Assembly: GCA_964521105.1 (NCBI GenBank)
Contig: CAZFPO010000010.1
Span: 1 to 54,369, forward strand
Length of the DNA: 54,369 nt
Direction of reading: 5' to 3'
From: JAQUGA01 sp964521105
GTDB lineage: Bacteria; Bacteroidota; Bacteroidia; Bacteroidales; WCHB1-69
Of this stretch, positions 36,735 through 45,165 are shown one piece after another; positions within the stretch are counted from its first letter, which is position 1, and the number at the start of each line of letters is the position of its first letter. Below the pieces are notes generated by a model that searched no databases, had not been told where the DNA came from, and was given only the letters and a program-made list of their open reading frames with translations. The translations under genes and the position numbers were made by a program.

Positions 36735-36883
36735 AATAATTAAAGGTGTGAATTATAAAAATTTAAGCCAACGAAAATAAGACAGTATTTTATTGGTTAT
36801 AGTTGTCTGATTGTTAAAATCAAATTTTTTATTTACAATTTTTATTCTTTTCTTTGTAAATAGCTGTTTATTAGAGAATAAAA

Positions 36884-36911
36884 AAAAGAGGTGGAATTTA
36901 GCACCTCTTTT
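36884..36911 (-). terminator. Terminator after T9SS cargo copy B
   Basis: AAAAGAGGTG (36884-36893) pairs with CACCTCTTTT (36902-36911). The stem is identical to that after copy A. It lies about 150 bases upstream of the copy A start codon, so the two copies are likely separately transcribed. Confidence 0.85.
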
Positions 36912-36934
36912 AATAATCTAAAAAATATTTAAAA

Positions 36935-38944
36935 TTATCTTAAAATGGTAAAGTTTCCACTGTATTCGTGTCGTTTACCTTCTAAATCTTTAACAAAGAA
37001 ACGATAAGCATAAATTCCATGAGGGGCTCTAATTCCAGTTCCAAGGTATCCATCCCACGAAGCAAAAGGAGTATGAGTATAAAATATCAATCGTCCCCAG
37101 CGGTCGAAAATCATCATGGTATATTCGCTTGGGTCGAGACCGCGTCCAACCGGTTTAAATACTTCATTAAGCCCATCTTTATCGGGTGTAAAAGCATTAG
37201 GTATATAGAAAGAATAAGGGCTTTCTACTTGAATAACCATACTCGTAGAATCCATACAACCATATTCGGAAGTTACAATTAACCATGTAGTGTATTTGCC
37301 CACAGCCGAATAAGTATGATTAGGATTTTGAACGATGGCTGTATTTGAAGGCGAAACGATGTCGCCGAAATTCCAATACCAAGAGAACGCATTAGTTGAA
37401 GCATCTGTAAAAGTAAGTTCTGGATCATCTAATGTAACCACATCGTTAGGAACAGTAAAGTCAGCCACAGGTTTTGGATAAACGATAACTGTTGTTGTAT
37501 CAACTCCAGAGCAACCATATTGGTTGGTTCCTGTAACTCTATATTCGGTAGTAAAAGTAGGATTTATGCTAATGGTAGCAGTTTGCATACCGTTGTTCCA
37601 AACGTATGATGTACCGCCGGTAGCCGAAATTTGAGCAACTTCGCCAATACAAATAACATCGCCAACGGCTTCAATAATTGCATCGGGGTTAACAATTACG
37701 GTGTCGATAGAGAAACAACCATGTAGATCGGTAACTGTAATGGTATAAACGGTTGTTGAATCCACAATTGGGTTAATAATTGCAGTGTCTCCTAAATTAC
37801 AACACCATTGATAAGTAGCACCCGTAGGAGAAGAAGCCATGGCTTGTTGTCCCGAGCAAATCATCGAAGGAGTAATTGTGATAACTGGATTTTCGTATAC
37901 ATTAACGGTAACTGAAGCGGTATTAGTACAGCCTTGAGCCGAAGTACCAGTAACAGTGTATGTTGTAGTAGCAGTTGGAGCAACAGTAATTGGATTTCCG
38001 GTTGTTCCATTACTCCAGCTATAAGTTGCTGCACCAGCACCAGTGATGGTTGAATTTTGATTAGGACAAATGTCGTTAGCCGTAGCTGTAACATTAGGTT
38101 TAGGATTAACAACTAAGGTAGCACTAACGGCAGCACCAGTTTGACCTGTTGGTGGGTGTAAAACCATTGTGTAAGTACCACCTTGGTTTAATTGAGCATT
38201 TGTAATAGTAACCGAAGGAGTTTGACCGTATTGATAAAATCCACCAGGACCTTCAAATGTATAATTAGCACCAGCTACAGGGTTTTCAACAGTTAAAACG
38301 GCAGTTTCGCCAACACAAACTGTATCGCCTTGGAAAGGACGAACAATGGCACAATTTGTAGAGCCAACGCTAGTAGCATCGCTTTGAAAATTAATTTGAC
38401 AAGCTTGGTTTGAGTAGTTTGTAATTAGCAAAATATACCATTGTCCAGTTTGAGCATTTGGAATGTGTACATATTCGATGGGGTCAGAAGCATAACTGCA
38501 ATCAGTCATATTACCTACAGGATAACCTCCAAGATTTGAGGGATTTACCCCTGATGATGGACCGTGTGAAGAACAGCTACTACAATTATACAATAATTGA
38601 TTACAAACACCAGATGCTTGTAATGCTGCAAAACTACTAGCTGTAAAAGGTCCCCAACAAGCAAAATCTAAATCGCGTGATGGGGTTGTCCACATATGAA
38701 TGTTTATCCTACCTGGATTACTAACTTGTAGATAATACCAAGCTGGATTTGGAGCAGTGTATAAACAACCAATGTTTGAACCCGCACTAGTTTGTGCTAC
38801 TCCAGCTGGGAAGCTATACGTTGGGTCATCAGAGCAAAAAGGAGCAGCCCCAGCACAAGTTGGGCCACCTTGCTGTGAAAATGCTGTTTGGCTAATAATT
38901 AACAAAAATATTGTGTAAAAAAGTTTTAAAAAATTTGTTTTCAT
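36935..38944 (-). CDS. T9SS type B cargo protein, copy B
   Basis: This paralog of copy A has the same length (669 aa) and domain order: signal peptide (cut near AFSQ), Cys-rich N-terminal region, Ig-like repeats, PKD domain and T9SS type B sorting domain. Differences cluster in the signal peptide, residues about 45-65 and 95-160, and the PKD region (AFSWYWNFGDIVSPSN versus SSWYWNFGDFLSPAN in A). Residues about 165-480 are almost the same. Its promoter (38981-39010) is a good consensus match, while copy A lacks an obvious one. Both copies likely go to the cell surface. Ligand or adhesin function is inference. Confidence 0.9.
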   Translation of the reverse strand: MKTNFLKLFYTIFLLIISQTAFSQQGGPTCAGAAPFCSDDPTYSFPAGVAQTSAGSNIGCLYTAPNPAWYYLQVSNPGRINIHMWTTPSRDLDFACWGPFTASSFAALQASGVCNQLLYNCSSCSSHGPSSGVNPSNLGGYPVGNMTDCSYASDPIEYVHIPNAQTGQWYILLITNYSNQACQINFQSDATSVGSTNCAIVRPFQGDTVCVGETAVLTVENPVAGANYTFEGPGGFYQYGQTPSVTITNAQLNQGGTYTMVLHPPTGQTGAAVSATLVVNPKPNVTATANDICPNQNSTITGAGAATYSWSNGTTGNPITVAPTATTTYTVTGTSAQGCTNTASVTVNVYENPVITITPSMICSGQQAMASSPTGATYQWCCNLGDTAIINPIVDSTTVYTITVTDLHGCFSIDTVIVNPDAIIEAVGDVICIGEVAQISATGGTSYVWNNGMQTATISINPTFTTEYRVTGTNQYGCSGVDTTTVIVYPKPVADFTVPNDVVTLDDPELTFTDASTNAFSWYWNFGDIVSPSNTAIVQNPNHTYSAVGKYTTWLIVTSEYGCMDSTSMVIQVESPYSFYIPNAFTPDKDGLNEVFKPVGRGLDPSEYTMMIFDRWGRLIFYTHTPFASWDGYLGTGIRAPHGIYAYRFFVKDLEGKRHEYSGNFTILR

Positions 38945-38980
38945 ATATAAAGACTAAATTATTACAAAAAATTAAAAATT

Positions 38981-39010
38981 CAAATTTAAGACAAAAAAAA
39001 TATTACCAAA
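38981..39010 (-). promoter_or_regulatory. Promoter of T9SS cargo copy B
   Basis: On the minus strand TTTG (39007-39010), 18 bases and TAAATTTG (38981-38988) match the Bacteroidota consensus. The start codon is 37 bases downstream. Confidence 0.65.
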
Positions 39011-39234
39011 GTTGCTTTAATAAAAAAAAGCATAAACACAAATATAAAAAAAAATATTCATTTTGCTATTAATTAGATTGTTTATTAGAAATTTTAAGAG
39101 GTTTTTGTTAGAAATTTCAAAATTATAACGATTTAGAGGGTATTTTGTTTCAATAATTTCGCATAATCTATTTTTTTAATTAAAAAATAAATTCAATTAT
39201 TGTTAATTTTGTATAAACATATTGTTTGATTTAG

Positions 39235-39242
39235 TATTTTTG
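39235..39242 (+). promoter_or_regulatory. -7 box of the OmpA-family gene
   Basis: TATTTTTG matches TAnnTTTG, 23 bases before the ATG at 39266. A TTTG at 39208-39211 is 23 bases upstream, longer than usual. Confidence 0.5.
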
Positions 39243-39265
39243 CAAAAAACATAAATAATTTAACT

Positions 39266-40555
39266 ATGAAAAAACATGTTATTTCGTTATTTAGCCTGCT
39301 ATTTTTAATATTTAATGTTAATTCTCAAATTGACATCAAGTCAAAAGTGAAAGAAAAAACGAACCAACGTATTGAAACACGAACCGATGAGGGTATTGAA
39401 AAAGGCTTAGATAAAATTGAAGAGGGCGTAGGAAGTATTTTCAAAAAGAAAGATAAAAAAGAAAAAACTGAAAAAACAGAAGATACTCAAACTACTGAAA
39501 CTACTACAAATACCGAGACTTCATCAACCACCACAACTACTCCTCAAAAAATTGAAAGCTACACAAAATATGACTTTGTGCCAGGAGATCAAATTATACT
39601 TTTTGAAGACTTCTCGCAAGATGCAGTTGGCGATTTCCCTGCTTTATGGACAACTAGTGGTTCTGGTGAAGTAAGAACCATTAATCAAATCCCAGGCAAT
39701 TTTCTATACATGAATACAAAAGACAAGGTTTATAACTTGATGAAAAACATGGATTTGAATAAAAATTTCATATTTGAATTTGATATCGTAATGACACCTG
39801 ATGAAGAGGAATCAACTTATGGAAGTTGCTATTTAACTCTATATAACTCAGACAAAAGTGAATTTCTTGACGATGATTTATATCCTGGAATTCAAGGAGT
39901 ACATGTTGGGATGTCTCATTCGTCTTGGGAAATTACAGCCTATAAAGAGGGAGCTGGAGATGTTATATCCGGTTCTTCTGAAATCTCTCCAATTATCATC
40001 AATAAAAAATGCCATGTAATTATTTGGGTTCAAGGTAGACGTTTGAGAATTTACCATGATGGCAAAAAATCTGTTGACTTACCTACAATAATTTATGAAG
40101 GAACAAATCCTAACAGATTGAGATTTTCTTTATGGGGTTGTAATGGTTTACCTTATGTAACCAATATAAAATTTATGACAGCTGCTCCCGATACACGTAG
40201 TAAACTCTTAACTGAAGGAAAATACATCTCGTATGGCATTACATTCGATTCGGGAAAAGATATTGTTAAACCAGAATCTTATGGTGCTTTAAATGATATT
40301 GCTAAGGTATTAAAAGAAAATCCTACGGTAAAAGTTAAAATTGTTGGACACACCGATAGCGACGGCGATGATGCAAAAAACTTAGATTTATCTAAACGTA
40401 GAGCAGCAAATGTTAAAGCAAGTCTTGTAAAAGATTTTGGAATTGATGCTTCACAAATACAAACCGATGGTAAAGGCGAAACTGAATCAATTGCTCCAAA
40501 CACCTCTGCCGAAGGAAAAGCAAAAAATCGTAGGGTTGAATTTATTAAATTGTAA
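39266..40555 (+). CDS. OmpA-family protein with internal jelly-roll-like domain
   Basis: The 429-aa secreted protein has a signal peptide (cut near VNSQ). A charged Lys/Glu then Thr-rich linker at residues about 30-95 (KKDKKEKTEKTEDTQTTETT) follows. A beta-rich domain at about 105-305 has a concanavalin/laminin-G look (ILFEDFSQDAVGDFPALWTT, LRFSLWG). The C-terminal OmpA domain has ITFDSGKDIVKPESYGAL, VKIVGHTDSDGDDAKN, LSKRRAANVKASL and KNRRVEFIKL. The last domain binds peptidoglycan non-covalently. The gene is followed after 28 bases by a small lipoprotein gene. Confidence 0.88.
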   Translation: MKKHVISLFSLLFLIFNVNSQIDIKSKVKEKTNQRIETRTDEGIEKGLDKIEEGVGSIFKKKDKKEKTEKTEDTQTTETTTNTETSSTTTTTPQKIESYTKYDFVPGDQIILFEDFSQDAVGDFPALWTTSGSGEVRTINQIPGNFLYMNTKDKVYNLMKNMDLNKNFIFEFDIVMTPDEEESTYGSCYLTLYNSDKSEFLDDDLYPGIQGVHVGMSHSSWEITAYKEGAGDVISGSSEISPIIINKKCHVIIWVQGRRLRIYHDGKKSVDLPTIIYEGTNPNRLRFSLWGCNGLPYVTNIKFMTAAPDTRSKLLTEGKYISYGITFDSGKDIVKPESYGALNDIAKVLKENPTVKVKIVGHTDSDGDDAKNLDLSKRRAANVKASLVKDFGIDASQIQTDGKGETESIAPNTSAEGKAKNRRVEFIKL

Positions 40556-40583
40556 ATCTATTAGTTAACCAATACATAGAATC

Positions 40584-41243
40584 ATGAAAAAAATCACATA
40601 TTTACTTGTAATTTCAGCATTTTTATTTTCTTGCTCTTCAAATAAAACAAGCGAGTCTGAAACAGTCAAATCCGATACTGTAAAAACCGAAAATATTGTA
40701 AAACCAGAAGCAGGAAGAAAATATTCTGTTAAATCGGGTATGATAAAATTCAAATCTACGGTTATGGGTATTCAACAGGAAATGATAACATATTTTGATG
40801 ACTTTGGAAATACCGAAGTAGTAATTACAAAAATGGAAATTTTAAAAGGACAAGTAACCGAAAATAGAAGTATTTTAAAAGAAGGTTACATGTATGAACT
40901 TGATATGACTCAAAAAACTGCTACAAAACGCAAAATGTCGGTAACTCAAAATTCAGCGGGTATTGATTTTAATAATCTAACCGATGAAATTATGGGCGAA
41001 ATGAGTTTAAAAAATGAAGGCAAAGTAACTTTTTTGGGCAAATCTTGTGATAAATTTTCCATTGATTTTAAAAAGCAACAACTCAAAGGTACGTATATTG
41101 TTTGGCAAAATGTTCCATTGAAAACCGATGTGATGCTTCAAGGAATGCCTATGAAGATAGAAGCTACCGAGATGCAAGAAAATATTACTATTCCTGCAGA
41201 TTTATTAGAAATACCTAAGGGTTTTAAAGTAAAAGAATATTAA
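40584..41243 (+). CDS. Lipoprotein of unknown function
   Basis: The 219-aa protein has a clear lipoprotein signal (AFLFSCSS, Cys about 16). A Ser/Thr/Lys-rich linker leads to a beta-rich body from about residue 45 (GRKYSVKSGMIKFKSTVMG ... GTYIVWQNVPLKTDVMLQG ... FKVKEY). I do not recognise the family. The strand pattern looks like lipid-binding LolA/YceI-type barrels, but this is weak. It is probably co-transcribed with the OmpA-family gene and followed by a terminator. Confidence 0.65.
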   Translation: MKKITYLLVISAFLFSCSSNKTSESETVKSDTVKTENIVKPEAGRKYSVKSGMIKFKSTVMGIQQEMITYFDDFGNTEVVITKMEILKGQVTENRSILKEGYMYELDMTQKTATKRKMSVTQNSAGIDFNNLTDEIMGEMSLKNEGKVTFLGKSCDKFSIDFKKQQLKGTYIVWQNVPLKTDVMLQGMPMKIEATEMQENITIPADLLEIPKGFKVKEY

Positions 41244-41256
41244 AATATTTCACCTA

Positions 41257-41297
41257 AAAAGCTGCCTCAAGACGATATAATTTGAGGTGGTTTTTTA
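41257..41297 (+). terminator. Terminator after the 40584 lipoprotein
   Basis: GCTGCCTCAA (41261-41270) pairs with TTGAGGTGGT (41282-41291), with some G-T pairs. It has an 11-base loop, A-run and T6. Confidence 0.65.
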
Positions 41298-41315
41298 TTT
41301 TTAAAAGCATATATT

Positions 41316-42371
41316 ATGATAAAAATAAGTTTAGTGAGTTTATTGCTTTTTGTCAATTTTGTTGTTTTTGGACAATCGGAAGTAAAAGAAGAAACCATTT
41401 TAACACTTGCTGCGGATGATGTTTTAATGTATAACGAAAGTCGTTTTGTAGTGAGTTGTAACGAAGATCAAATGTGTTTGGTGATTAAAGATAAAAGCAA
41501 TGCTTTTTATTGTTTTAAAAATGGTAAACGAATTGGTCCGTTCAATAATATTTTAGATGCGAATAATCAATGCACAGGAATGAATGAACCGTTTGATAAA
41601 ACATCATTGTTCGAACCACAACCCGTGGATTTTAGTAATACGTACATTCAAATAGATGAAAATGCGAAATATAAAATCAAATTTGCTGGCAAAGAATTTG
41701 GACCATATCATCTGATTATCAATATGTTTGTATCTGAGGATAAACAAAACTTCTTTGCGTTAGCAATGGGTGTTGATAATGTATGGCGAATTGTTTCAAA
41801 ATCTAACGACGTTGTTTTAGCAGAAGTGCCAACTACTTTAAAAATAAGTCCTACAGGCAAAAGTTGTGTTGTTATAGCATCCACAGGAATTGATTTTGTT
41901 GGAGAAATGACAAAATTATCGGAATTAAAACTTCCAGAAGAGGAATATAATAAGCGATTAGCTCAATTGATGGAAAAATCGATGAGTCCGACCAATGTTC
42001 CTCAAACGGTAATTTATACTTCCGAAGGGAAAAAGTTTGGTCCTTATCCGAGCGATAATTTTAATGAAGGAAATGTTGCATATTCCAAAACAGGTGGAGA
42101 TCATTGGATGATGATGATGAATCAATGTTTATTTATCGATGGAGTTCAAGCTACATGCTTTCAAAATGATTGGATTTCCCTATCTGATGTTTGGATTTCG
42201 AGGGATGGAAAAAACTATGCTTGTAAAACTTATGATAAACTAATGTTTAAAGATAAAAGCTTTAATTTTCCTTTATCAGTTGAGTATTGTTGTAAAAACA
42301 ATGTCTGTTATTTGATGTGGATTTCGCTCGAAAATAATGTTAGCCTTAAAAAGTATAGTCGCTCGTTTTAA
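41316..42371 (+). CDS. Secreted protein of unknown function
   Basis: The 351-aa protein has a signal peptide (cut near VFGQ) and no further TM segment. The body shows repeated short units of the form 'G..FGPY' (KRIGPFNNI, GKEFGPYHLI, GKKFGPYPSDN), a pattern seen in WG/MORN-like repeat proteins, although no full family match can be claimed. Acidic and Cys-containing stretches alternate (MCLVIKDKSNAFYC). It stands between two terminators/long gaps and may be transcribed alone. Confidence 0.6.
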   Translation: MIKISLVSLLLFVNFVVFGQSEVKEETILTLAADDVLMYNESRFVVSCNEDQMCLVIKDKSNAFYCFKNGKRIGPFNNILDANNQCTGMNEPFDKTSLFEPQPVDFSNTYIQIDENAKYKIKFAGKEFGPYHLIINMFVSEDKQNFFALAMGVDNVWRIVSKSNDVVLAEVPTTLKISPTGKSCVVIASTGIDFVGEMTKLSELKLPEEEYNKRLAQLMEKSMSPTNVPQTVIYTSEGKKFGPYPSDNFNEGNVAYSKTGGDHWMMMMNQCLFIDGVQATCFQNDWISLSDVWISRDGKNYACKTYDKLMFKDKSFNFPLSVEYCCKNNVCYLMWISLENNVSLKKYSRSF

Positions 42372-42466
42372 TTTTTTGAGGCTGAATTCAATATTTTGAA
42401 AATCAATAATTCAATTTCACTTTACAATAATGAGGAAGGTGTGTGGAGAATTAAAAGAACAGAATT

Positions 42467-43213
42467 ATGAAAAGCTTCGTTTCAAAATACATTTGCGTTT
42501 TTTTGATTATTAGTCTGGTTTCTCTATCTAAAAACTCCAATGCGCAAAACCAATCAACTGAAGAAATTCAGTACCATAAAATATTTGGTGAAAGCTTTAT
42601 TAAAGCAGAAAGTTTTTTAAGTGAGAATAAGTGGATGAAAGATACTTTATTCAAGCGTGGAATTGACGCAGAGTTTGCATTATCTATTGTTTTTCCAGAA
42701 CTAATTCGATATTCAAAATTATTTGACCTCATTGAAGTTTCTGCTTTAAAAACATTGTATCTTCAATTTGGAAAAACATACTCCAATTTTTCGATTGGAA
42801 GATTTCAAATGAAACCAAGTTTTGCCGAATCCATAGAGAAAGATTGGAATTTGCTAAAAAATAAACCTAAGGCTCTTTCCATGTTTTTATTTGATACTTT
42901 GGATAATATTCAAAACCGCAAAGCAAGGTTAGTACGACTTGAAAATATTCATGGACAACTGTTATATTTGTCAATGTTTATTTATATTGTAAAATCGGCA
43001 CATTCCATCGAATTTAAAAATAAAGAAGAAATGCTTTTGTTTTATTCCACTGCTTATAATTATTCATACTCCGTTAGTTCGAAAGCAATTATAAGTAAAA
43101 TATATCGAAAAAGTTTTCATACAGATGTGTTTGAAACACCTTTAACCAATTTTTATTGTTATTCGGATATTGCATTGTTTTATTACAAAAATGTTCTAAA
43201 TTCGCACAAATAA
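42467..43213 (+). CDS. Secreted protein, possible lysozyme-like transglycosylase
   Basis: The 248-aa protein has a signal peptide (cut near SNAQN). I do not recognise a named family. The segment FALSIVFPELIRYSKL, about 30 residues, then SNFSIGRFQMKPSFAESIE resembles the lysozyme fold. A Glu in a helix is followed by a G-x-FQMxP motif of the kind found in GH23 transglycosylases (GLMQ.MP). If correct, the Glu of FPELIRY would be the acid. The rest is helical, which is compatible. It is followed by rsmE after 8 bases. Its role in the periplasm or at the surface is inference. Confidence 0.55.
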   Translation: MKSFVSKYICVFLIISLVSLSKNSNAQNQSTEEIQYHKIFGESFIKAESFLSENKWMKDTLFKRGIDAEFALSIVFPELIRYSKLFDLIEVSALKTLYLQFGKTYSNFSIGRFQMKPSFAESIEKDWNLLKNKPKALSMFLFDTLDNIQNRKARLVRLENIHGQLLYLSMFIYIVKSAHSIEFKNKEEMLLFYSTAYNYSYSVSSKAIISKIYRKSFHTDVFETPLTNFYCYSDIALFYYKNVLNSHK

Positions 43214-43221
43214 TTTTTTTT

Positions 43222-43929
43222 ATGCAATTTTTTTATTCAGAAAATGCTGCTTTAAACACCATCGTTTATCTCGACAAAGATGAATCAAAGCATTGTGTGA
43301 AATCACTTCGTAAAAAAAAGGGAGATATTTTACAAATTACAAATGGAAAAGGTCAACTTTTTGAAGCTATTTTGATGAATGATGATATAACTAAATGTAT
43401 GCTCCAAATTTCAAAAGAAGTGGATGTGCCATTTTGTAAAAAATATAAACTCACCGTTGCAATTTCTCCTTTAAAAAATCCGGATAGATTTGAATGGTTT
43501 ATCGAAAAAGCCACCGAAATTGGGGTGGATAAAATTTATCCAATAATTTGTGAACATACTGAAAAAACAAGTATAAAATTAGAGAGATTAAACCGAATTG
43601 CATTGTCGGCGATGAAACAATCGTTAAAAGTAAACCTGCCTGAAATTTCTCATCCAATTAAAATATCCGATTTTTTAAAGGGTGATTTTAGTTCTAGTCA
43701 TAATTTTATTGCATGGTGCGAAACTAGTAAAGAGAGTTTATTGTCCGACATAGTGGTTAAATCGCAGGATGTTGTTTTGCTCATAGGACCCGAAGGAGAT
43801 TTTAATAAATCGGAGGTGGATTTGGCAATTCAAAAAGGTTTTTTACCGGTGAGTTTGGGTAATTCAAGGTTCAGAACCGAAACTGCTGGAGTGTTGGCAT
43901 GTTACACCGTTTTTTTGGCAAACCAATAA
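43222..43929 (+). CDS. rsmE: 16S rRNA (uracil-1498-N3)-methyltransferase
   Basis: This SPOUT-fold methyltransferase modifies U1498 of 16S rRNA using SAM. The knot motifs are clear: LLIGPEGDFNKSEVD and the terminal LGNSRFRTETAGVLACY. The N-terminal PUA-like part shows ESKHCVKSLRKKKGD. I chose the ATG at 43222 (MQFFYSEN). An upstream in-frame ATG at 43156 lies inside the previous gene and adds unrelated residues. The final length is 235 aa. The stop is 6 bases from the convergent hemW stop. Confidence 0.93.
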   Translation: MQFFYSENAALNTIVYLDKDESKHCVKSLRKKKGDILQITNGKGQLFEAILMNDDITKCMLQISKEVDVPFCKKYKLTVAISPLKNPDRFEWFIEKATEIGVDKIYPIICEHTEKTSIKLERLNRIALSAMKQSLKVNLPEISHPIKISDFLKGDFSSSHNFIAWCETSKESLLSDIVVKSQDVVLLIGPEGDFNKSEVDLAIQKGFLPVSLGNSRFRTETAGVLACYTVFLANQ

Positions 43930-43935
43930 AATGAT

Positions 43936-45060
43936 TTAATCAAATAAATCCGATGCAATTTGGTCGGCAAAGAGTTTTCCCTTTTTGCTTAAGGCAATAA
44001 TGTTATGGGTTTTAATGAAACGACTTTCATCTATTTTGAGTAAGTCGTTTTCGATTCGTTTTTTTTGAACTAATCCCCAGCGTTTTTCGATAATATCTAA
44101 ATCAATGCCATTATTAGTTCTCAAACCGGTCATGATATATTCGTTAAGTTTGTCGGTATCGCTTAAAATTTCTTCTTCAAAATAGGAGCTATTCGTTTCA
44201 ATTCCTTTTATATAATTTGATAGGGAGCTATGATTCCATCTGCGTATATTTCCATTATATGAGTGAGCTGATGGTCCAAATCCCAAATAAGGAATTTCGT
44301 TCCAGTATGATGAATTATGCTTTGACTCCATTCCAGATAAAGCAAAATTTGAAATTTCATAATGAACAAAATTTTGTTCATCCATTTTGTCCATTAACCA
44401 TTGATATTCTGCAATTGCACTATCTTCATTTGGAATATTTATTCGATGTTTTTCAATATCCATATAAAGTTTTGTCCCTTTTTCAACGCTTAATGCATAA
44501 GCCGAAAGATGAGGTGCTTGAAGCGAGAGAAAGGTGTTAATATCCGATTCAAAAGTATTTTTAGTGTTGCAAGGTACACCATAAATTAAATCCACGGAAA
44601 TGTTTGTTAAGCCCAAATCCTGAGCATTTTTAATACTTGAAATTGCAATATGAGCATCGTGTTTCCGATTAAGATACTTTAAATTTGCATCGTTGAATGA
44701 TTGAATTCCTATACTTAAACGGTTGAAATGTTGAGATAAATCTTCCAAATACATTTTATTAAGGTCGTTTGGATTTGTTTCAATGGTGATTTCAGCATTT
44801 TGAGAAATTTTATAATTTTCAAATAGAATTTCAAAAATTGCTTTATACCAATCGATTGAGAGCAGAGATGGTGTTCCTCCTCCAAAATAAATAGTGGAAA
44901 TTTCAGAATTTAATTCATTGCGCCGAGATGTGATTTCTTTTTTCAAAGAATTCGAAAAATCGTTTAAAGTTGATTTATTGACAACAGAGTAAAAGTTGCA
45001 ATAATTGCATTTTGAATGACAAAAGGGAATATGAATATAAATGCCGAAATTCTTTTTCAT
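43936..45060 (-). CDS. hemW: Radical SAM protein HemW
   Basis: The radical SAM family member has the cluster motif CHSKCNYC (C14, C18, C21) inside IYIHIPFCHSKCNYCNF. The later signature FGGGTPSLL and the HemW pattern NRKHDAHIAISSIKNAQ support the call. HemW is a heme-binding relative of the anaerobic coproporphyrinogen oxidase HemN, acting in heme delivery rather than the oxidase step. The length of 374 aa suits HemW. A TAnnTTTG-type box (45065-45072) lies directly before the start, which would give a nearly leaderless mRNA if used. Confidence 0.9.
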   Translation of the reverse strand: MKKNFGIYIHIPFCHSKCNYCNFYSVVNKSTLNDFSNSLKKEITSRRNELNSEISTIYFGGGTPSLLSIDWYKAIFEILFENYKISQNAEITIETNPNDLNKMYLEDLSQHFNRLSIGIQSFNDANLKYLNRKHDAHIAISSIKNAQDLGLTNISVDLIYGVPCNTKNTFESDINTFLSLQAPHLSAYALSVEKGTKLYMDIEKHRINIPNEDSAIAEYQWLMDKMDEQNFVHYEISNFALSGMESKHNSSYWNEIPYLGFGPSAHSYNGNIRRWNHSSLSNYIKGIETNSSYFEEEILSDTDKLNEYIMTGLRTNNGIDLDIIEKRWGLVQKKRIENDLLKIDESRFIKTHNIIALSKKGKLFADQIASDLFD

Positions 45061-45146
45061 TTTGCAAAGTTAGCTTTATTGTCATTATAGTACGATAATG
45101 ACCTTCATAAGAATTTTAAATTGGAAATTTATTAATTTGTTTTTTG

Positions 45147-45154
45147 TAGGTTTG
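45147..45154 (+). promoter_or_regulatory. -7 box of the GSCFA gene
   Basis: TAGGTTTG matches TAnnTTTG, 11 bases before the ATG at 45166. The leader would be very short, so the call is tentative. Confidence 0.4.
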
Positions 45155-45165
45155 TAAAAAAAATC

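Larger units (their letters stand above)
34672..38944. repeat. 2,210-bp tandem direct duplication
   Basis: The segment holding copy A and its terminator (about 34674-36734) recurs as about 36884-38944 with a constant offset of 2,210 bases. Start codons, stop codons and terminator stems all keep this offset, so there is no net indel in the coding part. Divergence is patchy, with long identical blocks beside blocks full of synonymous changes. Confidence 0.92.
38945..39265. other. Divergent intergenic region, very AT-rich
   Basis: This gap of about 320 bases separates the copy B start (minus) from the OmpA-family gene (plus). It holds the copy B promoter at 38981-39010 and a -7 box for the OmpA gene at 39235-39242. 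Between them I see only AT-rich sequence, with no ORF, RNA motif or repeat. Confidence 0.7.
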
